Assembly: GCA_030697165.1 (NCBI GenBank)
Contig: JAUYQQ010000009.1
Coordinates: 186,001 to 250,000 of the forward strand
Source of the DNA: Acidobacteriota bacterium
GTDB taxonomy: Bacteria > Acidobacteriota > Vicinamibacteria > Vicinamibacterales > UBA2999
DNA length: 64,000 nucleotides
Reading direction: 5' to 3'
Under the pieces are notes generated by a model. The model saw only the letters and a list, made by a program, of their open reading frames with translations, did no database searches and was not told the DNA's origin. Made by a program: the position numbers and the translations under genes. Shown here in pieces: positions 1 to 8,830 of the stretch (position 1 is the first letter of the stretch; each line of letters opens with the position of its first letter).

Positions 1-1146
1 CTCACCGTCGGTCTTGGTCACGCGGTAGAGCACGCCCGGTGCGGTGGTGACCAGGTCCATGTTGAACTCGCGCTCGAGCCGCTCCTGGACGATCTCCATG
101 TGGAGCAAGCCGAGGAACCCGCAGCGGAAGCCAAAGCCCAGCGCCAGCGAGGTCTCCGGCTCGAAGAAGAAGGCCGCGTCGTTCAAGCGCAGCTTCTCGA
201 GCGACTCGCGCAGCTCGGAGTACTGGTGGCTCTCGACCGGGTACAAGCCGGCGAACACCATCGGCTTCAGTTCCTTGAAGCCGGGGAACGGCTCGAGCGT
301 GGGCCGGTAGGTTTCGGTGACCGTGTCGCCGATCTGCGCGTCGGACACGACCTTGATACCGCAGGCGATGAAGCCCACCTCACCGGGCCCGAGCTGCTCC
401 ACCGGCACCGCCTTCGGCGTGAACACGCCAAGGGTTTCCACTTCGTGGTCCTGCTTGGTGTTCATCATCGTGACCTTGGTGCCGGCGCGCAGGGTGCCCT
501 CGAGCACCCGCACCACGATCACGACGCCGCGGTACGCGTCGTACCACGAGTCGAAAATCAGCGCCTTCAGCGGCGCCGACGGATCGCCGTCAGGCGGCGG
601 CAACCGGGTGACGACGGCCTCAAGAATGTCGACGACCCCGGTGCCTTCCTTGGCGCTGGCGAGAATGGCGGTGTCGCCGTCGAGGCCGATGATCTCTTCG
701 ATCTGACGGCGCGCCTCTTCCGGCTGGGCACTCGGCAGGTCGATCTTGTTGATGACCGGGATGATCTCGAGGTTGTTGTCGACCGCGAGATAGGCGTTGG
801 CCAGCGTCTGCGCCTCGACTCCCTGCGACGCGTCGACCAGCAACAGCGCGCCCTCGCACGCCGCCAGCGACCGCGTGACTTCGTAGCTGAAGTCGACGTG
901 CCCGGGCGTGTCGATCAGGTTGAGGACGTAGCTCTTGCCGTCCTTCGCGGTGTAGTTCAACCGCACCGGATGGGCCTTGATGGTGATGCCGCGCTCGCGC
1001 TCGAGGTCCATGCTGTCGAGCACCTGCGCCGACATCTCGCGCATTTGCAGCGCGCCGGTGACCTCGAGAAAGCGATCGGCGAGCGTCGACTTGCCGTGGT
1101 CGATATGGGCGATGATCGAGAAATTACGAATGTGAGGCTGATTCAC
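1..1146 (-). CDS. lepA: Elongation factor 4 (LepA), 5' portion, cut by window edge
   Basis: Ribosome-bound translational GTPase that back-translocates or remodels stalled ribosomes; cytoplasmic. The first 382 codons are present, from a GTG at 1146 ([20 protein letters not shown]), and the frame stays open to base 1, so roughly the last 220 residues of the ~600-residue family are outside. Visible GTPase motifs are G1 AHIDHGKS, the switch region [10 protein letters not shown]3 DTPGHVDF and G4 NKIDLP. The LepA-type sequences [15 protein letters not shown] and [10 protein letters not shown] follow. Upstream of the GTG there is only a weak purine-rich site, but the N-terminus matches the family start exactly. 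A palindromic repeat (1166-1193) and the divergent protease gene lie upstream. Confidence 0.96.
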   Translation of the reverse strand, partial: MNQPHIRNFSIIAHIDHGKSTLADRFLEVTGALQMREMSAQVLDSMDLERERGITIKAHPVRLNYTAKDGKSYVLNLIDTPGHVDFSYEVTRSLAACEGALLLVDASQGVEAQTLANAYLAVDNNLEIIPVINKIDLPSAQPEEARRQIEEIIGLDGDTAILASAKEGTGVVDILEAVVTRLPPPDGDPSAPLKALIFDSWYDAYRGVVIVVRVLEGTLRAGTKVTMMNTKQDHEVETLGVFTPKAVPVEQLGPGEVGFIACGIKVVSDAQIGDTVTETYRPTLEPFPGFKELKPMVFAGLYPVESHQYSELRESLEKLRLNDAAFFFEPETSLALGFGFRCGFLGLLHMEIVQERLEREFNMDLVTTAPGVLYRVTKTDGE

Positions 1147-1165
1147 GGACTATTTCGTTCCTGCG

Positions 1166-1193
1166 ATGTGGCGTCCGGCTTCAGCCGGACCAT
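1166..1193. repeat. REP-like palindrome, intergenic copy (family A)
   Basis: A perfect 7-bp inverted repeat, GTCCGGC at 1173-1179 and GCCGGAC at 1184-1190, with a TTCA loop, flanked by ATGTGGC on one side and CAT on the other. The reverse complement of the 28-base unit is identical to 57927-57954 inside murC. Related copies lie at 5533-5588 and 7449-7508. It sits between the divergent lepA and protease genes. No U-run follows, so it is not a simple terminator. Confidence 0.85.
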
Positions 1194-1224
1194 GAGCGGC
1201 AGGCAATCCTGACTATTATGACCC

Positions 1225-2604
1225 ATGCCTGACCCCGGGCCGGGTTTGAGCCGGCTCTGCCCTGCGTGCGGCCGCCGCGTCCCCCGGTCGGTAGCTCTCT
1301 GCCGGTGCGGGGCGGGCCTGCCCGCCCTGGACGACGGCCCTCCCGAGGCCCAGGACCCGCCCACCAGGGGCCTGACGGCCATGAACCTGGCCGCCGGCCT
1401 GCTGCTTCTCGCCGCCGTGGCCGCGACCGGTTACTGGTCGTTCACGCGTCCACCCGCCGCCGCGCCGCAGGGGCCGGCAGCCCGGCGAGGCGTCGCCGAG
1501 GGTGGATTCCTGCCGCTCCCTGCGACCAACGGCCCACCCCTTCTGTTCGGCGAACGCGGGAACGTACCGGCGAATGCCGACAACCGCGCGCCCGAGGCCG
1601 ACCCATTGCCGCCTGTGGCCGAGCCTGAGGCGGCCACCCCGCTGGAGGATGTGGTCGGCCGGGTCCTGCCCGCCGTGGTGCTCGTCGAAACCTCGTCGGG
1701 GCGAGGCAGCGGATTCTACGTGCGACCCGACACCCTCATCACCAACCTCCACGTCGTCAAGAGCGATGGCTTTGTGAAGCTGCGGCGCACCGACGGCACC
1801 ACGGTCACGGCTCGCGTCGACCTGAGGTCGCCGGCGCACGATCTTGCCATCCTGAGGGTGACGGCACCGGCCGCCGACCAGGTGGTCATTGACATGGGCA
1901 CCGCCGACACGCTTCGCCCCGGGCAGGAGGTCATCAACATCGGCTCACCGTTCGGCACCCTCCGGAACAGCGTTACCCGGGGCATCGTGAGCGGGATCCG
2001 CCGGTCCGGGGTGGCGACGATGATCCAGAACGACGCGACCGCGCATCCCGGTAACAGCGGTGGACCGCTGCTCGATCGCAACGGCGTGGCCGTTGGCATC
2101 ACCACGGGAGGCGAGAACGACAAGCCAGGCATCCACTATGCGGTGGCGATCGACCATGCGCGCGAGATCCTCGGTGGACGCCTGGCTGATTCGACGGCGC
2201 CGCCGCTGGCCATCCGCGACGTCAAGGCGGTGGACCCGGCGTCGAGCGAGCCGCAGCGGGTGATCGACGAGCGCGCCTTCACCGCCGCCGTGGCCAGGAT
2301 CGCCGCCACCGCCGACGCGCTCGATGTGGAATGGACGAAGTTCCGCGAGGCGTGTTACACGGGCACGGTACCGGGATCCACCGGCCGGGAGTGGCTCGTG
2401 ATGCTGTCGCCGCGGCCGATCACGCCGTCGCAGGTAAGCTTCGGGGCGTGCGCGACGTTCGTGACGGGGGTGCAGGCCGAGGCCAACCGTCTGCGCGCTG
2501 CCATGCGTGGCGCGCTCGACAGCGCCAGGCGCGCCGGGGTGCTTCCGGGTACCATCCGCGACGCGCTGCAAGCAAACCGACTGGAGTTCGATTGGGATCG
2601 TTGA
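1225..2604 (+). CDS. Membrane-anchored trypsin-like (HtrA/DegP-type) serine protease with N-terminal zinc ribbon
   Basis: 459 residues. The N-terminus carries a small zinc-ribbon-like cluster (CPACGRR near residue 12, CRCG near 26), then one hydrophobic segment (about 54-73) and a Pro/Ala-rich linker, placing the protease outside the cytoplasmic membrane. The chymotrypsin-fold domain (about 138-315) has an apparent catalytic triad: His176 in TNLHVV, Asp206 in HDLAIL and Ser278 in GNSGGP. No PDZ domain is recognised after it; the last ~130 residues are not assigned. The ATG is close to the REP-like palindrome and no strong Shine-Dalgarno is visible. The role is inferred to be envelope protein quality control or regulated proteolysis; the substrate is unknown. 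Confidence 0.85.
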   Translation: MPDPGPGLSRLCPACGRRVPRSVALCRCGAGLPALDDGPPEAQDPPTRGLTAMNLAAGLLLLAAVAATGYWSFTRPPAAAPQGPAARRGVAEGGFLPLPATNGPPLLFGERGNVPANADNRAPEADPLPPVAEPEAATPLEDVVGRVLPAVVLVETSSGRGSGFYVRPDTLITNLHVVKSDGFVKLRRTDGTTVTARVDLRSPAHDLAILRVTAPAADQVVIDMGTADTLRPGQEVINIGSPFGTLRNSVTRGIVSGIRRSGVATMIQNDATAHPGNSGGPLLDRNGVAVGITTGGENDKPGIHYAVAIDHAREILGGRLADSTAPPLAIRDVKAVDPASSEPQRVIDERAFTAAVARIAATADALDVEWTKFREACYTGTVPGSTGREWLVMLSPRPITPSQVSFGACATFVTGVQAEANRLRAAMRGALDSARRAGVLPGTIRDALQANRLEFDWDR

Positions 2605-2617
2605 GCGGACCGTCGCG

Positions 2618-3202
2618 TCAGCGGAAGAGTTTCACCAGGTCCAGCGCGAGGCCGGGCAAGAGCGGCGTCGTCAGGCTGTCGGCGTTGGCAGCAGACAACG
2701 TTTCTGGGAAGCCAAACCTCCCCGGCTTCTCGAGCCGGTGCACCGAAATACAGTCGTTGTCGGGATCGACCACCCAGTACTCCCTGACCCCGACGCGTTC
2801 GTAGAGGGCGCGCTTCGTGCGCTTGTCCCTCCCCGAGGAACTTTCAGAGAGAATCTCGATCACAAGCGCCGGCGCACCGCGTGCGTTGCGCTTGGTCAGG
2901 ATCGCTCGTTGATCGTTCGTCACCACCAGCAGATCAGGCTCCACCACGTCGAAGAAGCTGAACACACAGTCAAACGGCGCGTGCAAGAGAGTCGCGATCG
3001 GATCCGCCTCGAGGAACCTGCCCAGCGCGAGGATCAGGCGGATCGAGAGCTCCTGGTGCCGGAAGCTCGGCGCGGGGGTCACGGCGTGTTCTCCATTGAT
3101 GAGCTCGTGACGCTGCCCATCGTTGGGGAACCTGCGGAAGTCAGCGTAGGTGAGCCTGCGCTGTGACCCGCCGGCTTCGTCTGTGTGCTGATGCCCGGTC
3201 AT
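2618..3202 (-). CDS. Uma2 family (DUF820) restriction-endonuclease-fold protein
   Basis: About 194 residues. It follows the Uma2 pattern: RHELINGEHAV near the N-terminus, VVEPDLLVV, then LVIEILSESSSGRDKRTKR and YERVGVREYWVVDP. These acidic positions correspond to the PD-(D/E)xK-like core. Uma2 proteins are abundant in cyanobacteria and Acidobacteriota, and their biological role is unknown. The frame stays open far upstream, but similarity starts near MTGHQHTDE. The ATG at 3202 is preceded by AGGATGAG; an ATG at 3211 is the alternative. It ends 13 bp from the stop of the convergent protease gene. Nuclease function is inferred from the fold only. Confidence 0.85.
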   Translation of the reverse strand: MTGHQHTDEAGGSQRRLTYADFRRFPNDGQRHELINGEHAVTPAPSFRHQELSIRLILALGRFLEADPIATLLHAPFDCVFSFFDVVEPDLLVVTNDQRAILTKRNARGAPALVIEILSESSSGRDKRTKRALYERVGVREYWVVDPDNDCISVHRLEKPGRFGFPETLSAANADSLTTPLLPGLALDLVKLFR

Positions 3203-3422
3203 GCGACTCATCCTAACATCGTCTTTGGTTCCATCCGATGGACAGCGTCGGCCGGTACAGGAGCTAGATCCGTGCCGCTCGAATTCGTTCGAAAAATCGA
3301 AAGGGGCATCGCGCATGATCGCAAGGCCTTCAACGGGGAGGCGGTTTCCATATGGCAGAATCTGCGATCCGCCCCCCACGGTCGTGCGCGTGTATCGGCA
3401 GCAGTGATAGCATTCGCGCTCG

Positions 3423-4517
3423 ATGCAATTTCGTGGCGACGTCCCCACTCCTGCCCTCCTGCTCGACCTCGACGCCTTCGAATCGAACGTCGCCACGATG
3501 GCCGCGCACCTGAAGGCGCGCGGCAAGGCATTTCGGCCACACGGCAAGACCCACAAGTGCCCGCAGGTGGCGCGGGCCTTGATCAGTGCCGGCGCCATCG
3601 GCTGTTGCGCCGCGCGGCTGGCAGAAGCCGAGGTGTTTGCCGACCACGGCATTCGCGGCCTGTTGATTACGACCGCCGTTATCGGTCGCGCCAAGATCGC
3701 GCGTGCGGTGGCCCTGGCGGCGCGGGCCCAGGACACGATTTTCTGCGTGGACGATGAGGCCAACCTGCGGGAGTTGGAGACGGCCGCGCGAGCGGCGGGC
3801 GTGACCGTGAACGTCGCCATCGATTTGTATTTCGGCCGCACCGGCGTGCTGCCCGGCAAACCGGCGCTGTTGCTGGCGCAGGTCATCGACGCGCTGCCGA
3901 ACGTCACGCTGGCGGGCCTCCAGTCCTACGACGGCGAAGCGGCGCATACCACGCCGTTCGAGGCCAGGAAACAGCGCACCGACGGTTCGATGGCGAAGGC
4001 CATCGAGACCCGGGCGATGATCGAACGCGGCGGCATCCCCTGCCCGATGATCACGGGCGGCTCGACCGGCACCTACCGGTTCGACTCAGAGAATCCGGGC
4101 GTGACCGAATTGCAGCCGGGCAGCTTCGTGTTCATGGACCTCGACTACGGCCGCATCGGCGGTCCCACCGGTCCCGAATATCGCGACTTCAAGAACGCGC
4201 TGACCGTCGTCACCACGGTGGTCTCGCGCCCGCCGGGGTTTGCGATTGTCGATGGCGGCTACAAGGCGTTCTCCACGGATCGGCCGTTCACGCCCCGGCC
4301 GGTGGACCTGCCGGGGGTCACGTACGGATGGGCGGGCGACGAACACGGCCGCCTGGACCTGGCCGGCGCGGCCCGCGAGGTGAAGGTGGGCGACCGCATC
4401 GAATTTATCCCGCCGCATTGTGATCCGACGGTGAACCTCTACGATCACCTCCACGTCCTGCGTGGCGACCGTGTGGAAGCCGTGTGGACGATCGCGGCCC
4501 GCGGCAAGAGCCAGTGA
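3423..4517 (+). CDS. PLP-dependent D-threonine aldolase / D-serine dehydratase-like enzyme (alanine racemase fold type III)
   Basis: 364 residues. The N-terminal alanine-racemase-like barrel begins TPALLLDLDAFESNV and has the PLP-lysine motif RPHGKTHK (Lys42). GGSTGTYRF probably contacts the cofactor phosphate. The C-terminal domain ends in PPHCDPTVNLYDHL, whose His and Asp match the divalent-metal ligands of this family. Members cleave D-threonine, D-phenylserine or D-3-hydroxyaspartate, or dehydrate D-serine; the sequence alone does not decide which. The next gene, a D-2-hydroxyacid dehydrogenase, starts 4 bp after its stop and a dicarboxylate-type carrier follows, suggesting a catabolic operon for a hydroxy-amino acid. 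The 220-bp region upstream (3203-3422) shows no convincing gene. Confidence 0.86.
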   Translation: MQFRGDVPTPALLLDLDAFESNVATMAAHLKARGKAFRPHGKTHKCPQVARALISAGAIGCCAARLAEAEVFADHGIRGLLITTAVIGRAKIARAVALAARAQDTIFCVDDEANLRELETAARAAGVTVNVAIDLYFGRTGVLPGKPALLLAQVIDALPNVTLAGLQSYDGEAAHTTPFEARKQRTDGSMAKAIETRAMIERGGIPCPMITGGSTGTYRFDSENPGVTELQPGSFVFMDLDYGRIGGPTGPEYRDFKNALTVVTTVVSRPPGFAIVDGGYKAFSTDRPFTPRPVDLPGVTYGWAGDEHGRLDLAGAAREVKVGDRIEFIPPHCDPTVNLYDHLHVLRGDRVEAVWTIAARGKSQ

Positions 4518-4521
4518 CCCC

Positions 4522-7500
4522 ATGAGCGAGACTCTCAGGCAGGAACTCGCCGCGGCCGTGGACGGCGAGGTTCGCTTCGATCGCGTGTCGCGCGCGCTCT
4601 ACTCGACCGACGCCAGCGTCTACCAAATCGAGCCGCTCGGCGTGGTCGTGCCGCGCTCGGCCGAGGGGGTAATCCAGGCGGTGACCATCGCGGCCCGCCA
4701 CGGCGTGCCGATCACGCCGCGCGGCGGGGGCACGTCGCAGGCCGGCCAGGCCATTGGCGCCGGCCTGGTGCTCGACACCTCCAAGCACCTGAACCGAATC
4801 GTCGAGATCAACGCCGACGAGAAATGGGCGCGGGTGCAGCCAGGCGTGGTGCTCGACGACCTGAACGCGGCGCTACGCCCCTTCAACCTGCGGTTTGCCC
4901 CGGACGTGTCGTCGGCCAGCCGCGCGACGGTTGGCGGCATGATGGCCAACAACTCCAGTGGCGCGCGCTCGGTGCTCTACGGCAAGACCCTCGATCACGT
5001 GCGCGAACAACGGGTCGTGTTGTCCGATGGCGGACTGGCGCACCTGCGGCCGCTGACGGCGGCGCAGCTGGCCGGGGCGCGGCACGGCGACAGCATCGAG
5101 GCGCGCGCCTATCGCGCGGTGCCGGAACTTGGCCGCCGCCATGCTGCCGAAATCGACCGCCGGTTCCCCAAGGTGTTGCGCAGGGTCGGCGGCTACAACC
5201 TCGACGAGTTCGTGGACCCGGCACGCGCCGTGGATCTCACCCGCATCCTGGTTGGGTCCGAAGGCACGCTGGGCTTCATTGTCGAGGCCAAGCTCGGACT
5301 GGTGCCGCTGCCGGCAAGCAAGGCGGTGCTCACGATCGAGTTCGACGAACTGCTGGATGCGCTCGGCGCGACGCCGCTGATCCTGAAACACGGGCCGTCG
5401 GCCGTGGAGGTGATGGACGATTTCATCCTCCGCCACGCCCAGGGCCATGCGGTCCTCGATGCGCAGCGGCGCTCGATGATCGATCGCGACGGTTCGGCGC
5501 TGTTGTGCGTCGAATTCTATGGCAGTCCGGACGGTCCGGCTAACCACCTTCGCCAGGGCTACGGCGGTCAAGAAGCCGGACGCCACATGGATGAACTAAC
5601 CGAGCGGATGACGGCGGTCGAGCGCGACCTGAAGGGGGCCGGGATCTCGTGCCGCTGCCGGCAGATCGTCGAGCCGGCGGCGCAGCAGCGCATCTGGAGC
5701 TTCCGCGAGGCGGCGCTCGGCCTGTCAACCGCGATGAAGTCCGACGGCAAGGCGATCTCGTTTGTCGAAGACACGGCGGTCGCGCCCGGCCAGCTGCGCG
5801 ACTACATCGACCGCTTCATCCGCATCGTCCAGCGCCACGACACCGTGGCCGGCGTCTACGCGCACGCCTCGGTCGGCTGCCTGCACGTGCGCCCGGTGGT
5901 GAACTTGAAGACCGCACGAGGCGTGGCCACGTTCGAGGCCATTGCCAACGAGGTGGCCGACCTGGTGCTGGAGTTTGGCGGCGCGCTGTCGGGTGAACAC
6001 GGCGATGGCCTGGTGCGGGGCGCCTTCAACGAGCGGATGTTCGGCTCCGAGCTCTACCAGGCGTTCCGCGAGGTCAAGCGCACGTTCGATCCGGACGGGC
6101 TGTTCAACCCCGGCCGCATTGTCGACACGCCCGCGATTACCTCCCACTTGCGGTTTGGCGCGGGCTACGAGACCCCCGAGCCGGCCACGCTGTTCGACTA
6201 CGCCGAGCACGGCGGCTATGGCCGCGCCGTCGAGATGTGCAGCGGCGTGGGCCTGTGCCGCAAGACCCGCGAGGGCACGATGTGCCCGTCGTACATGGTG
6301 ACCAAGGACGAGGCGCACTCGACGCGCGGGCGGGCCAACGTGCTGCGGCTGGCGATGGCCGGCCGGCTGGGCGAGGCCGGGTTGGCCGACCAAGGCGTGC
6401 ACGAGGTGCTGGACCTGTGCCTCGAGTGCCGGGCCTGCAAGTCGGAGTGCCCGGTCGGGGTCGATGTCGCGAAGTTCAAGAGCGAGTTTCTCTCGGGCTA
6501 TTGGGATCGCCACGGCCTGTCGGCCCAGGCGCAGGTGTTCGGCAATGCGCGATCGGCCGCCGAGTGGGGCAGCCGTTTCGCGCCGCTGTCGAACGCGGTG
6601 GCCGCCAGCGCGCCGGCGAGATGGCTGGCTGAAACCGTGATTGGCCTCGATCGCCGGCGCCAGTTGCCGCGCTTCACCCGCCACACGCTGCGCAAGCGCC
6701 TGGCGGGCCGTCGGCCGCGGCTCGCCACGCCGGGCGCGGTGCTGTTCGCCGACACGTTCACCGAGTTCGAGGATCCCGAGATCGGCGTCGCCGCCCTCGA
6801 CGTGCTGGACGCGGCCGGCCTGGGCGGCACGCTCGCACCGAACGTGTGCTGCGGACGGCCCTTGATCTCGCAAGGACGGTTGCGCGAGGCGCGCAAGCTG
6901 GCCGCGGCCAACGTGCATGCGCTCTACGAACTGGCCGAACGCGGCACCGCGATCGTGTTCGTCGAGCCCAGCTGCCTGTCGGCCGTGCGCGAGGATGCGC
7001 CGGGCCTTCTGCGCGGTGAGCTGCAGCGCCGGGCCAGGGTCGTCGCGGCGGCAGCGGTGCTGTTCGAGGAGTACCTCGAACGCGAGCTGTCGGCGGGACG
7101 CGCGACCCTGGACCTCGAGCGCGGTCCCGCGAAGGTGCAGCTCCATCCCCATTGCCACCAGCGCTCGATGGGGTTGGCCGCACCGGCCAGGGCATTGCTG
7201 TCGCGCATTCCCGGCGCGCAGGTCACCGACCTCGAGGCCGGGTGCTGCGGCATGGCCGGGTCGTTCGGGTATACCCAGGACCACTACGAGGTGTCGCGGG
7301 CGATTGGCGAGCGTAAACTGCTGCCGGCCGCGCGCGCGCTTGACGATCGAGCCACGTTGGTGGCTGGGGGCACATCGTGCCGCCACCAAGTGGCGCATTT
7401 CGCCGGCGTGCGGGCAGTGCACCCGGCGGTTCTGCTCAGATCACTACTGGTCCGGCTAACGCCGGACACGACATTAGGGGCAGGTCCGGCTAACGCCGGA

Positions 7501-7524
7501 CGCCACAAGGTTGAGGAGACCTGA
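4522..7524 (+). CDS. FAD-binding and 4Fe-4S D-2-hydroxyacid dehydrogenase (GlcD-GlcF fusion, YdiJ-like)
   Basis: 1000 residues, close to the ~1018 of E. coli YdiJ, a D-2-hydroxyglutarate dehydrogenase. Order: PCMH-type FAD domain with PRGGGTSQAGQ (near 66), FAD-oxidase C domain (about 240-540), two 4Fe-4S cysteine clusters (CSGVGLCRK near 573; CLECRACKSECPVG near 633), then two CCG motifs (CCGRPL near 776, CCGMAGS near 909) as in GlcF/HdrB. It oxidises a D-2-hydroxyacid and passes electrons via Fe-S to a quinone or other acceptor; the exact substrate is not readable. Residues ~338-356 (DGPANHLRQGYGGQEAGRH) and the tail from ~977 are encoded by palindromic repeats. The ATG at 4522 agrees with the family start. 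It overlaps the next gene as TGATG. Confidence 0.9.
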   Translation: MSETLRQELAAAVDGEVRFDRVSRALYSTDASVYQIEPLGVVVPRSAEGVIQAVTIAARHGVPITPRGGGTSQAGQAIGAGLVLDTSKHLNRIVEINADEKWARVQPGVVLDDLNAALRPFNLRFAPDVSSASRATVGGMMANNSSGARSVLYGKTLDHVREQRVVLSDGGLAHLRPLTAAQLAGARHGDSIEARAYRAVPELGRRHAAEIDRRFPKVLRRVGGYNLDEFVDPARAVDLTRILVGSEGTLGFIVEAKLGLVPLPASKAVLTIEFDELLDALGATPLILKHGPSAVEVMDDFILRHAQGHAVLDAQRRSMIDRDGSALLCVEFYGSPDGPANHLRQGYGGQEAGRHMDELTERMTAVERDLKGAGISCRCRQIVEPAAQQRIWSFREAALGLSTAMKSDGKAISFVEDTAVAPGQLRDYIDRFIRIVQRHDTVAGVYAHASVGCLHVRPVVNLKTARGVATFEAIANEVADLVLEFGGALSGEHGDGLVRGAFNERMFGSELYQAFREVKRTFDPDGLFNPGRIVDTPAITSHLRFGAGYETPEPATLFDYAEHGGYGRAVEMCSGVGLCRKTREGTMCPSYMVTKDEAHSTRGRANVLRLAMAGRLGEAGLADQGVHEVLDLCLECRACKSECPVGVDVAKFKSEFLSGYWDRHGLSAQAQVFGNARSAAEWGSRFAPLSNAVAASAPARWLAETVIGLDRRRQLPRFTRHTLRKRLAGRRPRLATPGAVLFADTFTEFEDPEIGVAALDVLDAAGLGGTLAPNVCCGRPLISQGRLREARKLAAANVHALYELAERGTAIVFVEPSCLSAVREDAPGLLRGELQRRARVVAAAAVLFEEYLERELSAGRATLDLERGPAKVQLHPHCHQRSMGLAAPARALLSRIPGAQVTDLEAGCCGMAGSFGYTQDHYEVSRAIGERKLLPAARALDDRATLVAGGTSCRHQVAHFAGVRAVHPAVLLRSLLVRLTPDTTLGAGPANAGRHKVEET
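5533..5588. repeat. Composite REP-like palindrome translated in frame inside the FAD/Fe-S dehydrogenase
   Basis: The left half, GGTCCGGCTAA (5533-5543), and the right half, AAGCCGGACGCCACAT (5573-5588), match the family A palindrome. They are separated by about 29 bases containing CTTCGCCAGGGCTACGGCGG instead of the usual 4-base loop, so one element appears inserted in the loop of another. It keeps the frame and encodes GPANHLRQGYGGQEAGRHM within the FAD-oxidase domain. Homologues are expected to lack this stretch; I could not align any here. Confidence 0.75.
7449..7508. repeat. Two tandem REP-like palindromes forming the C-terminal tail of the dehydrogenase
   Basis: GGTCCGGC-TAAC-GCCGGAC occurs at 7449-7466 and again at 7483-7500, in the same orientation, 34 bases apart, followed by ACGACAT and GCCACAA respectively. 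They are read as VRLTPDTTLGAGPANAGRHK just before the stop at 7522-7524. The two copies are therefore read in different frames (VRLTPDTT and GPANAGRH). Confidence 0.8.
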
Positions 7525-8795
7525 TGGACCTCGCGTGGATTTCGCTGGCGGCGCTCGTGATCGCCGTCACGCTCAGCATCATCACCAGCGTCAACGTGGG
7601 CGTGGTGTCGCTGGCTTTCGCCTGGATTGTCGGGGTCTACCTCGGCGGCATGCCCCTCAACACGGTGGTTGGTGGATTCCCGATCCAGTTGTTCCTCACG
7701 CTGGTCGGCGTGACGCTGCTCTTCGGCATGGCCAACGTCAACGGCACGCTCGGGCGCATTGCGACCCGCGCCGTGCGGCTGTGCCGCGGCAATGCCGGTG
7801 TGATCCCGGTGATGTTCTTCCTGATCGCCCTCGGCCTGTCCAGCATCGGACCCGGCAACATCGGCACGACGGCGATCCTGGCGCCGATGGCCATGGCCGT
7901 GGGCGGGCGGGCCATGGTGCCGCCTTTTCTCATGGCGCTGATGGTAGGCAACGGCGCGCAGGCCGGCGCCCTCTCACCGTTCGCGCCGACCGGCGTGATC
8001 GTGAACGGCATCATGGACCGGATCGGCCTGCCCGGGTATGAGTTCCAGACCTACGCCAACAACCTGCTGGCCCATGTCGTGGTCACGTTCGCCGCGTACC
8101 TCCTGTTCGGAGGAGTGAAGCTGTTCACCAGGCGGCCCGTCGAACGCATGGTCTCGCAGAGCGATCAGGCCGGTGCCCGAGGCGATGCCGAACTGGTCGA
8201 GACCGAGCCGTTCGCGTGGATCCACTGGGTCACCCTGGGCATCCTGGCGACGCTCGTGATTGTCGTCGTGTTCTTCAACATGCAAGTGGGCATGGCCGCG
8301 CTGACCGGCGCCGCCTTCCTCGCGCTACTCCGGCCCGGTGATGAGAAAGAGGCCTTGAAGAGGATGCCCTGGGGCGTCGTGGTCCTGGTGTGTGGCGTGA
8401 CCGTGCTGATTGGCGTGCTGGAAAAGACCCAGGGCATGTCGCTCTTCGCCGACCTGCTGGCGAAGATCTCGACGCCGGGCACCGTCACGCTGACCATTGC
8501 GTTCGTGACCGGCGTGGTCTCGGCCTACAGCAGCACCTCGGGCGTGGTGTTGCCGGCGTTTCTCCCGACGGTGCCGGCGCTGGCGACGCAGCTTGGCGCA
8601 GATCCCATGGCCATCGCCTCGGCGATGAACGTCGGCGGCCATCTCGTGGACCTCTCGCCGCTGTCAACCATCGGCGCGCTGTGCATCGCGGCGCTGCCGC
8701 CCGAGGCCGATCCCAAGAAGCTGTTCAACCAGTTGCTGGCGTGGGGCCTGTCGATGACGGTGGTCGGGGCGGTGATCTGCTGGATCCTTTTCTAA
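7524..8795 (+). CDS. MatC-like dicarboxylate carrier / ion-transporter superfamily permease
   Basis: 423 residues, almost entirely hydrophobic, with about 11-12 membrane segments. The N-terminal half resembles the MatC_N domain of malonate/dicarboxylate carriers (VSLAFAWIVGVYLGG and IGPGNIGTTAILAPMA). A soluble loop lies near residues 205-230, and the C-terminal half has VSAYSSTSGVVLPAFLP and a GGHLVDLSPLSTIGAL re-entrant-type motif typical of this superfamily. The inferred role is secondary uptake of a dicarboxylate or hydroxy-acid across the cytoplasmic membrane. The start codon overlaps the dehydrogenase stop (TGATG), with GAGGAG upstream, so the two are translationally coupled. The substrate is inferred from context. 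Confidence 0.82.
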   Translation: MDLAWISLAALVIAVTLSIITSVNVGVVSLAFAWIVGVYLGGMPLNTVVGGFPIQLFLTLVGVTLLFGMANVNGTLGRIATRAVRLCRGNAGVIPVMFFLIALGLSSIGPGNIGTTAILAPMAMAVGGRAMVPPFLMALMVGNGAQAGALSPFAPTGVIVNGIMDRIGLPGYEFQTYANNLLAHVVVTFAAYLLFGGVKLFTRRPVERMVSQSDQAGARGDAELVETEPFAWIHWVTLGILATLVIVVVFFNMQVGMAALTGAAFLALLRPGDEKEALKRMPWGVVVLVCGVTVLIGVLEKTQGMSLFADLLAKISTPGTVTLTIAFVTGVVSAYSSTSGVVLPAFLPTVPALATQLGADPMAIASAMNVGGHLVDLSPLSTIGALCIAALPPEADPKKLFNQLLAWGLSMTVVGAVICWILF

Positions 8796-8830
8796 ATGCG
8801 ACCACGAAGGCACGAAGGGCGCGAATTCGC

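Noticed and set aside
100-1212. Long open frame on the plus strand opposite lepA
   Set aside because: Arg/Ala/His-rich shadow of a high-GC gene; lepA on the other strand has all GTPase motifs.
3203-3907. N-terminal extension of the Uma2 protein across the aldolase gene
   Set aside because: The frame is open, but the extension has no family similarity and overlaps a well-supported gene on the other strand.
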